From Thermoplasmata archaeon (GTDB lineage: Archaea > Thermoplasmatota > E2 > DHVEG-1): a stretch of 11,771 nucleotides of DNA. Both the position numbers and the translations under genes were made by a program. The stretch is taken from positions 1 through 11,771 of the forward strand of contig QMSS01000035.1 of the NCBI GenBank assembly GCA_003649715.1, in the 5' to 3' direction. Of the stretch, positions 1 through 7,778 are shown piece by piece (positions within the stretch are counted from its first letter, which is position 1; every line of letters starts with the position of its first letter). Below the pieces are notes generated by a model. It did no database searches. It was not told the DNA's origin and saw nothing but the letters and a program-made list of their open reading frames with translations.

Positions 1-101
1 CTACCACCAGAAACACCAGAACCAACAACAGACACAACCGAAGACGCCAACACAACAACAAACACTACAAAAACACAACCAAACAACACACCCTTACGCA
101 T
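1..101 (-). CDS. Secreted or membrane-anchored protein, N-terminal fragment
   Basis: Only the first 33 codons lie in the window; the gene continues past the left edge. It starts with ATG at 101-99 and reads M-R-K-G-V-L-F-G-C, followed by an almost unbroken run of Val, Leu, Phe and Ala and then a Ser/Gly/Val-rich stretch. This is a textbook signal peptide: two basic residues, a hydrophobic core of about 15 residues and small residues (A-S-S) for cleavage. A GGTGG motif sits about 6 nt before the ATG and a TATA-like box lies at 146-155. The mature part is not visible, so no function can be given; a cell-surface or secreted protein is the inference. Good start signals make the gene itself fairly sure. 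Confidence 0.6.
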   Translation of the reverse strand, partial: MRKGVLFGCVFVVFVVVLASSVVSVVGSGVSGG

Positions 102-145
102 AAAAAACCACCAAATTCCCCCATATATTCTTTATACATGTTTTG

Positions 146-155
146 TTATATAAAT
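146..155 (-). promoter_or_regulatory. TATA-like box for the left-edge secreted protein
   Basis: On the minus strand the bases read ATTTATATAA. The centre lies about 49 bp before the ATG at 101, which puts transcription start near 124 and leaves a leader of roughly 23 nt holding the GGTGG ribosome site. The core is nearly symmetric, so it could also serve rightward transcription into 176-300. Sequence match only. Confidence 0.4.
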
Positions 156-303
156 GTATTGTATGAAAAAATGGTTGAAAGTAGGTGGTACAATGATGAA
201 ATGTAATATAAAGTCAGTTGCGTGTAAATTGGTATACCCCCAATGTGTCTATCAGATTTGTTAGTTAAGATAAAGGAGATGGGGGGATTGAGATGAGATG
301 TTT

Positions 304-2934
304 CTAGCTGTTTTTTAATAGCAGTTTTTCGAAGATGTAGAATTCAGTGTTGTATATTTTTCTCTGGTAGGATGTCGGTTCTGTGAAAACATTTCCCATG
401 ACATAGTCTGTGAAGGTGTAGGAGTCCACCATGACAACTATTTTTCCTTTCCCCAGTTTTTTAGTGGCTACGACGGTTTCATTGTTTTCGGTTTTATAGG
501 TTTGATCTCCACCTAGTATGGATAGATGAGGTATGGTGATGTTTCCAATTGTTGCGTTGTTTAGTGGGATAATATTGTTTGGTGATGTCTTCTCTTCTGT
601 GGTTGTGTTTTCTGAGATGATGTCGGTTTTGTATGTTACATTGTGGTCTGATGATTGTGTTTTTATCCATAGGCCAAAGTTTTGTAGTAGATTATTTGCA
701 GTTGAATCCTTGTTTAGGATACTGTCCATCAGCAAAATTTGTCCCCCTCTTTCAACATATTCTGTTATGTGTTTTATTTCTTCATGGCTGAAGTTTTTTA
801 TAGGATTGATTATAACAACTATGTCTCCCTTGAGGGCATTTTTTAATGTTTTTTCTAATGATGGTACACATCCAATGCGTTGTGTCCATACGAAGAAGGT
901 TCCATAGCATTTTTTTTGGTTATAGAATCCAAGGCTTGGTGTTAGCAGTATTTTGAAATCTGAATGTTCTTGTTCAAAACAGATGTTTATATAGTCTGTC
1001 TTGATCTCTGGCAGTGGGTAGCTGGTTTTGTTTATATTGTGGAAAATGGGTGTTGCTATGGAGAAGGATAGCAGCCCTGCTGTTAGTAGAAGGAATAGTA
1101 CCATCTCTCTGTTTTTTTCTTTTTTTAGCATGTATACTGATATGGGAAGCGCTACAGCTGCTATTAGGATGAAGAGGTTGTTTATGTAGGAGTATTTGTT
1201 GATTCTGTTTAGATATTCCATGGTGGCTAGGTTGAATTTTTGGTATCCATCTGTGAATATGCAGAAGCTGGAGAAGCATGTGCTGTCTGTAAATGCTACT
1301 ACTCGTCCTTTTCCATGTTTTACTGCAGCTGCTTGTATGAATAGACCATATTCTGAGTCAGGTGAGCTCACTGACTCTCTGAAAAAGTTTTCAGTTGAGT
1401 ATGTTCCTGGTTCGCTGATTAGTCTATTACCGATGATGATGTTTTCAGATGTAAGAGGCACCTGTAGGGTGCATGATGTCATGAAACTAAATTGTTTTAT
1501 GTGCTGCACAATGGGATGAGGAAGTAAAGAATCTGGCTTGTAAACCGATAATCCACCGGTTCCCAGCTCATAGGTGGCATCTGTTTTGAATCTTATTCCA
1601 AAATGTTCCGATATCTGGTTTAGAAATGTGTTTATTCCGAAAACATTTGTATGATCTCCGATTAGATATAGTCCACCGCCGTTTTTAACAAACTGGATAA
1701 CTGATTTTATTTCTTCATCGGAGTAGCTGTTTGTCGGGCATTTAAGAACAAGGATGTCGTATCTGCTAAGTAGGTCTGTGTTCAATGTACTGTTAAGATT
1801 TATATCCACAGAGTAGTAATGATCTAGCCATTCAGCCCAGGAGTAATAGTTGTATGTGGAGAGCACTCCATACCATTCCTTGTCGAGTGGTCTTGTAGTG
1901 TTTTCCCATTCGCTATGCATCTCATCTATTAGAATTCTGCCTCTTTTTTCGACACCCGGGTCTTGGAATAGAAAAGCACCTATCAAGGAGAATATGAATA
2001 TGAATGTTGTGATTGTAGATAAAACATGTTTTTTATTTATATTGAAGTTTGTGAAACATTTCAGATTTATCCTTAGGTCTCTGATGGGAAATAGTTTCAT
2101 CAGCAGCAATGTGAATGGTAGAAAGCTGAGGAATAAACAAAATGGATTGTAGAATACTTGTAGATCCACAACATTGATATATAGGGGGATAAAGATGATG
2201 TATCTAACCAGTAGGTATATGATGCCTACTAGTAGGAGAGAGAGTAGATAGAGAGTTTTTCTTTTTTTCTCCATTAGAAGGATGAGTAGAGTTGCTCCCA
2301 GTATGATGTTGAGCCAGGGATACAAACCAAGTTTTTCCCATGTTGTAGACAATGGATATATCTGCTGGAATGTTTGAACAAAGACTATTCCATTGTTTAC
2401 AGAGGTTTTAAACCCAAAAAGATTGGCTGCAGCGGATAGTAGTGGTGAAAAAAAATCTGCTCTATGACCGTGCGACACAAATATTGTGTAGAAGGGAAAT
2501 AAGACTGTCTGCATAATTAGTATCAGACCACTCAGTAGCAACCCCTGTGGTATAGCACCCATATAGGAGGGATCTTCATATTTCCCTGCATATGATATGA
2601 TAAACTGAGCAGCTACTCCTACTGCTAGTATGATTAGTCCGATGTTGTATGGAGTGTTGACAACAAGTATTGAAAACAGTAGTATGGATACTGCCATGAG
2701 ATAATATTTTTTTGCGATCTGAGCAACCGGGGTTTTCCAGATGCCAGTTATGCTACATAGAATGCCGATGATCAGGAATATTACACCCTTTTCCAGATCA
2801 GCTGGGGTGAATATGGGTATGAAAAAAAGCCAGCTGATGGAGAGAAACAGTAATCCAAGCCATAAAAGCCTAAGCCTATTCGTTGTTGTCGAAATAATTT
2901 TATGATCCCCCTGTTTCTTGTTTGAGTTCATCAA
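304..2934 (-). CDS. Giant membrane protein with tandem GIFT/DUF4350-like domains (paralogue B)
   Basis: This 876-residue protein has about nine hydrophobic segments (roughly residues 22-42, 49-66, 78-95, 97-115, 127-152, 203-221, 227-251, 260-283, 304-324). A soluble domain follows at about 331-578, then two membrane segments (585-603, 611-630) and a second soluble domain (about 645-872). The soluble domains look like the GldG/IFT52 (GIFT) or DUF4350 class, with a glutamine-amidotransferase-like fold: R-Y-D-I-L-V-L, an S-x-E-E-I helix, F-V-K-N-G-G-G and G-D-H-T-N-V at 426-431, then H-G-K-G-R-V near 540. Eight N-x-S/T sequons fall in the soluble parts. The gene overlaps the end of its upstream paralogue and is probably translationally coupled. 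The start may be TTG 2934, ATG 2931 or an internal codon; none is well marked. Function is unknown. Related domains occur beside ABC-transporter and gliding components, but no ABC partner is seen here. Confidence 0.88.
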   Translation of the reverse strand: MMNSNKKQGDHKIISTTTNRLRLLWLGLLFLSISWLFFIPIFTPADLEKGVIFLIIGILCSITGIWKTPVAQIAKKYYLMAVSILLFSILVVNTPYNIGLIILAVGVAAQFIISYAGKYEDPSYMGAIPQGLLLSGLILIMQTVLFPFYTIFVSHGHRADFFSPLLSAAANLFGFKTSVNNGIVFVQTFQQIYPLSTTWEKLGLYPWLNIILGATLLILLMEKKRKTLYLLSLLLVGIIYLLVRYIIFIPLYINVVDLQVFYNPFCLFLSFLPFTLLLMKLFPIRDLRINLKCFTNFNINKKHVLSTITTFIFIFSLIGAFLFQDPGVEKRGRILIDEMHSEWENTTRPLDKEWYGVLSTYNYYSWAEWLDHYYSVDINLNSTLNTDLLSRYDILVLKCPTNSYSDEEIKSVIQFVKNGGGLYLIGDHTNVFGINTFLNQISEHFGIRFKTDATYELGTGGLSVYKPDSLLPHPIVQHIKQFSFMTSCTLQVPLTSENIIIGNRLISEPGTYSTENFFRESVSSPDSEYGLFIQAAAVKHGKGRVVAFTDSTCFSSFCIFTDGYQKFNLATMEYLNRINKYSYINNLFILIAAVALPISVYMLKKEKNREMVLFLLLTAGLLSFSIATPIFHNINKTSYPLPEIKTDYINICFEQEHSDFKILLTPSLGFYNQKKCYGTFFVWTQRIGCVPSLEKTLKNALKGDIVVIINPIKNFSHEEIKHITEYVERGGQILLMDSILNKDSTANNLLQNFGLWIKTQSSDHNVTYKTDIISENTTTEEKTSPNNIIPLNNATIGNITIPHLSILGGDQTYKTENNETVVATKKLGKGKIVVMVDSYTFTDYVMGNVFTEPTSYQRKIYNTEFYIFEKLLLKNS

Positions 2935-5623
2935 GTATATGTTTCAAAAAAACTATGTTTCCAGGCCAGTAATCATATATTGATTCAATGTTTTTGTCTA
3001 GCAGAAACTGGCTGTCGCTTATCAGAAGTAAACCACCTTTCCCATGTTTGACAAACACCATGAGATGATATGTTTGATCCCAGTATGAGAGGGTGAAGTT
3101 GTAGAATGATCTATATGCATTGTTTTTTTCATCATATATTATCGGCCAGCTATCTACAAACCTTGGTTTGTCCTCAAACTCCTCAGTGTTGGATTCAACA
3201 TATGGCACAGGTCCAAGTGGTATGTCTTGTATGTCGAGCTGCAGGTTTTGTAGTAGAGGGAATAAGGGGTATTTGTCTTCATATCCTGCACTGAGTATAA
3301 CAATGCCGCCCTTCTCCATGTATTGTTTTATAAGATCTATTTCAGTGGATGTAAATGATTTTGTTGGTGCATTAAAAATCAGCATATTTGCATTACTTAT
3401 TTTGTTCCATGAAAGCTCTCGGAGGAGGAGTGGTAGGTAGTTGTTTCTCATCAGGTTTAGCATCAACCCGCTGAGTGAGTCATCTGTGAAGAATTGCAGG
3501 TTGAAACGTTCACCATGTGAGACATCTATGTAAACAATGTTGTCATCTAATTCCGGTACATTATTTTTTGTTGTAACAGAGTTAATAGCCGTGGATGTTG
3601 TCATAGCAACAATGAGTATTATAGAGAAAAGAGGCAAAACAGGGTATGGTGATTTTTTTGTTTTGTTTTTTCTAGGAGATACTATATGCAGGATTAATAT
3701 TATGCTGAGCAGAGATAGGGATATAATGTTTTGTATGTGTTTCATAGTACCTGTTTTTTGACTAGTAAGCCAGATGAAGACATTGTCTATGAGGGGATAC
3801 GAGTATGGTATTGCTGTGTTTTGGAATGGCGATGTGTCACCAAACACTAGAACTCGTCCCTTCCCATGATATGCGGTAGCAGCGAGTATTATGTCTCCAA
3901 GATGTTCACCTGGGTTGTATTCATAGTCACCTAGGTATGCCATCTCAGAGTTCAATGGGTTGCCCTTGTCAGAAAAACCATATCTACCAATTATGGTTGG
4001 TGAGACAAACCAGTTGGTGTCTAATGATGCACCAACGCTGATCTGTATCTCATCCATGCTGTCTATGTTGTATATTACAGGATTATGCGGTAGATGGTAG
4101 CAGGGTATCCATCTATTTTGTGTGTGGAGTGGCAAAGCTGAATCGAATTTATATCTTATTCCAAATGGTTGTAGTAGATCATTTAATGGTTTCTGTATAC
4201 CTCCTACGTTGGTGTGGTCACCCATAACAAGCAGTGACCCGCCTTGTTCTATAAAATATATTATAGCCTTTTTTTCAGTCTGTGAGAAGGATGTGTTCAG
4301 GTTTACGACTATAAAGACATCAACATCTTTTAAAACATCTGTTTTTACCTCGGAACATTCTAGTAGTGTGATGTAGTCTGTTATATTTACATACCTGGTT
4401 ATGTTTTCATATTCAGGCTGATTTTTGAGGAGAAACATTGTTTTGTTTTCTACCATTATCTCAACGTTGTATCCAGATTTGTTTAGATACACAGGTAGTA
4501 GGCCAAACATTCCAGATGATTCTCTACCATATTTTCCATAGCATGGCAGGTCCCAGGTTCCTAGCATGTTTTCCCCATAGAATAGTATTTTTTTTCCAGA
4601 ATTATTGTGTTCTTGTTCTGCTGGGAGGAAAAGGGTTAGAAGAAGAATGGATACAAAGAAGAGAATTAAGGTCCATGTTAGCATGTTTCTAAGGATTGTT
4701 TGTGGTTTTATGTTCTGTAGGTTCAGCATAAAATGCGGTGTTTCTCTTAGGCTGCTTTCCTCTATGCTTTTTGCTAAATATATCAGGCTAGGTATTAGTA
4801 AAAATATGAATAGGATATAATGCGGGTTGATAAAGATATTTTTTAGTCCAAGTTCAGGCATGGTCGATAGAGCGATATATGACATCCAGAGTATGACTAA
4901 AGAGAATAGGATTGAGAGGAATCTGATTATATAGGACCATGATGGTTTTTTTTTCTCATATGTCATGTAGAAGATGGTGATGCATTGTATTAGGAAGACT
5001 ATTAATATCCATAGTCCGCTGGCTGATGATCCCAGCAGCAGAGGTCTGTTTATCACTATTCCAACCATGATGGAGGATGAGATGGAGAGATACTGTGTGA
5101 AATGCCATATTGGTGGTATGGTTTGCGTTAGTGTGTAGACCAATGTGTATGTTAATGTCGTAGCTAGTAGTATATGTAGTTCCTTTCTCTCTATTTGTAT
5201 TCCATGGAGTAGTAGATTTAATCCTAGGATTAATAGTGGTATGGTAGATATTTGTAGTATTTGTGTTTTTGCTGTGAGCAGTATGAAGAATGATATGATT
5301 ATGATGGTTGTTCCAATTGCTGTTTGAGATGCAGTATGCTGTTTCTTATGTTTTTTTTTCTCTGTCTTTTTTAAGATTAAAAGTATTGGGAGTATTATTT
5401 TTTTTGCTGGTATGTTAAAAATTATTGTGGCTAGTAGTAGATATGTTGTTAGTAGTAGTACTGCGGTGTTGTCTATTATCATGCCTAGGTTGTTTGACAG
5501 TAGGTTTATTGCCAGTAGAAACAGTGTTGTGTTGATAAGAGCTATGAGAATGCTGTGTTTGTTGTGTTTTGTCATTGAGTCTTTTTTGTCCCAAAATTGT
5601 GTGTAATGTTTTTTTGGAATCAA
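2900..5623 (-). CDS. Giant membrane protein with tandem GIFT/DUF4350-like domains (paralogue A)
   Basis: This 907-residue protein is built like its downstream neighbour: about nine membrane segments up to residue 333, a soluble domain at about 344-620, two membrane segments (about 632-649 and 661-680) and a second soluble domain (about 694-900). The first soluble domain has D-V-F-I-V-V, F-I-E-Q-G-G, G-D-H-T-N-V-G-G at 468-475 and H-G-K-G-R-V at 586-591. The second has F-T-S-T-E-I, Y-M-E-K-G-G and H-G-K-G-G at 860-864, but no G-D-H-T-N. Six N-x-S/T sequons lie in the soluble parts. The TTG start at 5623 is chosen because a strong Shine-Dalgarno stretch (5630-5640) lies 6 nt before it; the next Met is residue 17. 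It is the first gene of a two-gene unit. Function is unknown. The N-terminal bundle resembles an exosortase/archaeosortase domain without its active-site residues; this is an impression by eye. Confidence 0.9.
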   Translation of the reverse strand: MIPKKHYTQFWDKKDSMTKHNKHSILIALINTTLFLLAINLLSNNLGMIIDNTAVLLLTTYLLLATIIFNIPAKKIILPILLILKKTEKKKHKKQHTASQTAIGTTIIIISFFILLTAKTQILQISTIPLLILGLNLLLHGIQIERKELHILLATTLTYTLVYTLTQTIPPIWHFTQYLSISSSIMVGIVINRPLLLGSSASGLWILIVFLIQCITIFYMTYEKKKPSWSYIIRFLSILFSLVILWMSYIALSTMPELGLKNIFINPHYILFIFLLIPSLIYLAKSIEESSLRETPHFMLNLQNIKPQTILRNMLTWTLILFFVSILLLTLFLPAEQEHNNSGKKILFYGENMLGTWDLPCYGKYGRESSGMFGLLPVYLNKSGYNVEIMVENKTMFLLKNQPEYENITRYVNITDYITLLECSEVKTDVLKDVDVFIVVNLNTSFSQTEKKAIIYFIEQGGSLLVMGDHTNVGGIQKPLNDLLQPFGIRYKFDSALPLHTQNRWIPCYHLPHNPVIYNIDSMDEIQISVGASLDTNWFVSPTIIGRYGFSDKGNPLNSEMAYLGDYEYNPGEHLGDIILAATAYHGKGRVLVFGDTSPFQNTAIPYSYPLIDNVFIWLTSQKTGTMKHIQNIISLSLLSIILILHIVSPRKNKTKKSPYPVLPLFSIILIVAMTTSTAINSVTTKNNVPELDDNIVYIDVSHGERFNLQFFTDDSLSGLMLNLMRNNYLPLLLRELSWNKISNANMLIFNAPTKSFTSTEIDLIKQYMEKGGIVILSAGYEDKYPLFPLLQNLQLDIQDIPLGPVPYVESNTEEFEDKPRFVDSWPIIYDEKNNAYRSFYNFTLSYWDQTYHLMVFVKHGKGGLLLISDSQFLLDKNIESIYDYWPGNIVFLKHILDELKQETGGS

Positions 5624-5629
5624 TTTTTG

Positions 5630-5640
5630 CCTCCCCCCTC
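5630..5640 (-). promoter_or_regulatory. Very strong ribosome binding site fixing a TTG start
   Basis: On the minus strand the bases read GAGGGGGGAGG, followed by a short A-rich spacer and TTG at 5623-5621. This pairs well with an archaeal 16S 3' end and decides the start of paralogue A in favour of TTG over the ATG 16 codons later. Confidence 0.75.
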
Positions 5641-5666
5641 AGCTCAGATTTTGTATCAATATCTTA

Positions 5667-5680
5667 TCAAATATTTTTTT
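5667..5680 (-). promoter_or_regulatory. TATA-like box for the giant membrane protein pair
   Basis: On the minus strand an A-tract runs into ATATTTGA about 50 bp before the TTG start at 5623. This gives a predicted transcription start near 5647 and a leader of about 25 nt that includes the ribosome site. It lies in the 87-bp gap after deoxyhypusine synthase, so the pair probably has its own promoter. Sequence match only. Confidence 0.35.
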
Positions 5681-5710
5681 TGTTGTCAGTAGCTTCAACC
5701 TTGGTTTTCT

Positions 5711-6658
5711 CTATATTATTCTTTCTATCAGTGCATTAGCTATCAAGGGTAGCAGTGCTGTTGCATCTCCTTCTACTGTTATGTTGTATGATTTTTCTTT
5801 TATTTTACCCCATGATATGGCCTCTCTTGTTTGTGCTCCGCTTAGACTTCCATCATATTCTACTGCCGTTGTTATGTATACTGCGTAGTCTAATCCATTT
5901 TTGAATTGACTCCACCATATTGTGTGATGTTTGGAGATTCCTCCTCCTATGATTAGTGCCCCAGTTTTTTTTGCGTTGAATATGGTGTCTGATATTTCTT
6001 GTTCGTCTTTTAGCAGGTCTACTGTGATGTCTCTATGCTCCTGATAGTGCATCCATAGTTGTGAGCCGAATGCTCCATCTGTTATACCTGGTATGTATAT
6101 TGGTATCTTGTTTTTCCATGCCCAGTATATTATTGATTCTCTGGCTTTTTTTTCTTTTTCGATTTTTTTTCCCAGCATCCATATAAGCTCCTTGGTGGAC
6201 CATTTGTTTTTTATGTTGTATAACTCGTTTATTATTGGCTGTAGTTTTTTTTCAAGTATTTCTCCATAGCATTCATTTGGTATGAATATGTTTCCTAGTC
6301 TGTTGATTCCTTTTTTATGTAGCTCTATGTCGTCTACCATGAAGGAGCCATGTAGGTAGTTTTTCCAGATTCTTGCTAGGTCATGGTCGATTGTTCCTGT
6401 GGTGGTAATAACTAGGTCGAAGAGTTTTTTTTTCAGTAGTTCTTTTATGATTCCACGTGTTCCTGTTGCGCAGATGCATGCTGGGAATGATAATATCCTG
6501 GTACATTCCCCATCTTTGATCATTTTTTCTAGTATGTTTACTGCCTCTGCGATTTTTTTCGCAGTGAAACCACCGGATATGTACATCTGTTTTATCAGTT
6601 CATTGCATGTTGTGTTTTTTTTAAGCTGAATGTCCTGTACAATTTGTTGTTTTCTCAT
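5711..6658 (-). CDS. dys: Deoxyhypusine synthase
   Basis: The enzyme moves the aminobutyl group of spermidine, with NAD, onto one lysine of translation factor aIF5A, the first step of hypusine formation in the cytosol. At 315 residues it has normal archaeal length. Seen motifs: L-S-F-P-A-C-I-C-A-T-G-T-R-G (about 56-69), D-L-V-I-T-T-T-G with D-H-D-L (81-94), I-P-G-I-T-D-G-A-F-G (189-198), G-G-G-I-S-K-H-H (238-245), T-A-V-E-Y-D-G-S-x-S-G-A (264-275) and E-A-I-S-W-G-K (279-285). The last lysine, Lys285, matches the catalytic lysine that carries the enzyme intermediate in the human enzyme (Lys329); His244/245 matches the active-site histidine region. The ATG start has GAGGAG 12 nt upstream, slightly far. 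MEMO lies 75 bp upstream on the same strand. The gene is intact, and I see no oddity in it. Confidence 0.96.
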   Translation of the reverse strand: MRKQQIVQDIQLKKNTTCNELIKQMYISGGFTAKKIAEAVNILEKMIKDGECTRILSFPACICATGTRGIIKELLKKKLFDLVITTTGTIDHDLARIWKNYLHGSFMVDDIELHKKGINRLGNIFIPNECYGEILEKKLQPIINELYNIKNKWSTKELIWMLGKKIEKEKKARESIIYWAWKNKIPIYIPGITDGAFGSQLWMHYQEHRDITVDLLKDEQEISDTIFNAKKTGALIIGGGISKHHTIWWSQFKNGLDYAVYITTAVEYDGSLSGAQTREAISWGKIKEKSYNITVEGDATALLPLIANALIERII

Positions 6659-6733
6659 AGTTTGATTTGTCTCCTCAACCCCTTCTTTATTTACTTCCTT
6701 ATTTAATTTCGATATAGATCATTGGTTGTTTTT

Positions 6734-7615
6734 TTATTGGACTGTTATCGCAGCATATCCGACACAGGAGCTTCCAGGATGTACTTCATATGAGGTACTG
6801 TATCTTAGGAGCTCTGCTTTTTTTGCTCCTAGTTTTTTTGCAGCAGTGAGCATTGCCGCCACAGGTCCATATCCACACATAGTAATGTTTTTACTTTGCA
6901 CTGTGTTGATCAAGGACTGTGGATCCATTTTTATGATCTCCTCTATAGCCATTTCATCCTGTTTTTCTGCATACTTATCTACCCTCATATCTCTAGGTGG
7001 CATGCTCATGTAGTTGAAACCTACATGCGAGAAGTCGCTGCTTGCTATGACAACAACATGTTTATCTGTTTTTTTTATGGTATCTGCAATGATTTCACCA
7101 ATCTCCTTGGATGTTTCATAGTCCTGCATGGCCATGCAGATTGGTATGAAATCAAATTTTTTAGATGCAATGAATTGCAGGAAAGGCAGTTGCACCTCTA
7201 TGCTATGCTCATACATATGTGCATCCTCATCTCTGTCTATTATACCTTTCCACATCTGCTCCGCCATTGTTTTATTTACTTGTACCATCCCTAGTGGTGT
7301 CTCCCATGTTCCATCTGTCACTATTGAGACACCTGATCCCATTCCGGTATGGTTTGGGCCTACTATGATAAATGTTTCTGCAAAACCATCCTCTGCAAGG
7401 CTATGATATGCATGTGCCGCTATGGCTCCAGAGTAGATGTATCCTGCATGTGGAACAATAACACCATGTATTCCTCTTTTCCCATGTAGATTTTCTTTTG
7501 GCAGACTACCTGGTCCTCTCGGGCTTAGAAAACATTCTATTATCTGTTTTTTCAAGGTGTTCTCATCACCGGGATAAAACTGTCCTGCTACAGCTGCCTT
7601 CCTTATTTTTTCCAA
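6734..7615 (-). CDS. amrB: MEMO family protein (AmmeMemoRadiSam system protein B)
   Basis: This 293-residue protein belongs to the MEMO family, a dioxygenase-like fold found in all three domains. Motifs in order: A-V-A-G-Q-F-Y-P (8-15), V-P-H-A-G-Y-I-Y-S-G (54-63), V-G-P-N-H-T-G (85-91), E-H-S-I-E-V-Q-L-P-F (136-145), S-S-D-F-S-H-V-G (192-199), M-C-G-Y-G-P-V-A-A-M (246-255) and C-V-G-Y-A-A (284-289). His56, His89 and Cys247 fit the His/His/Cys metal site reported for human MEMO1, and Asp194/His197 fit the nearby polar pair, so metal binding is likely. In many genomes it acts beside AMMECR1 and a radical-SAM protein; neither partner is in this window. The exact reaction is not established. The TTG start at 7615 has GGGAGG 10 nt upstream; the ATG right after that site is out of frame. 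Confidence 0.95.
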   Translation of the reverse strand: MEKIRKAAVAGQFYPGDENTLKKQIIECFLSPRGPGSLPKENLHGKRGIHGVIVPHAGYIYSGAIAAHAYHSLAEDGFAETFIIVGPNHTGMGSGVSIVTDGTWETPLGMVQVNKTMAEQMWKGIIDRDEDAHMYEHSIEVQLPFLQFIASKKFDFIPICMAMQDYETSKEIGEIIADTIKKTDKHVVVIASSDFSHVGFNYMSMPPRDMRVDKYAEKQDEMAIEEIIKMDPQSLINTVQSKNITMCGYGPVAAMLTAAKKLGAKKAELLRYSTSYEVHPGSSCVGYAAITVQ

Positions 7616-7625
7616 ATCTAATCAT

Positions 7626-7631
7626 CCTCCC
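7626..7631 (-). promoter_or_regulatory. Ribosome binding site of the MEMO gene
   Basis: GGGAGG on the minus strand, 10 nt before the TTG codon at 7615. It supports the TTG start. An ATG touching the site at 7625 is out of frame and ends after two codons. Confidence 0.6.
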
Positions 7632-7778
7632 GTAGGTCCAGACAAACGATTTTTTGTATAAACCACATTTTTTATTTTTCAAATCTTCTTCAGGGAATAT
7701 TTTCTTCCAATATAGTTTTTTCTTGCCTTTTTATCCTCAAAAAAATTATCCCCAAAACTTTCTTTTTTAATTTGTGCG

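Noticed and set aside
231..238. GGTATACC palindrome as an operator
   Set aside because: An isolated 8-bp palindrome with no second copy nearby; chance is sufficient.
533..907. Rightward 124-codon open frame inside paralogue B
   Set aside because: It lies antisense to a clear membrane/GIFT-domain gene, has no ribosome site and shows no recognisable domain.
6896..7294. Rightward 132-codon open frame inside the MEMO gene
   Set aside because: Antisense to a gene with all MEMO motifs intact; its product is Cys/His/Phe-rich without pattern.
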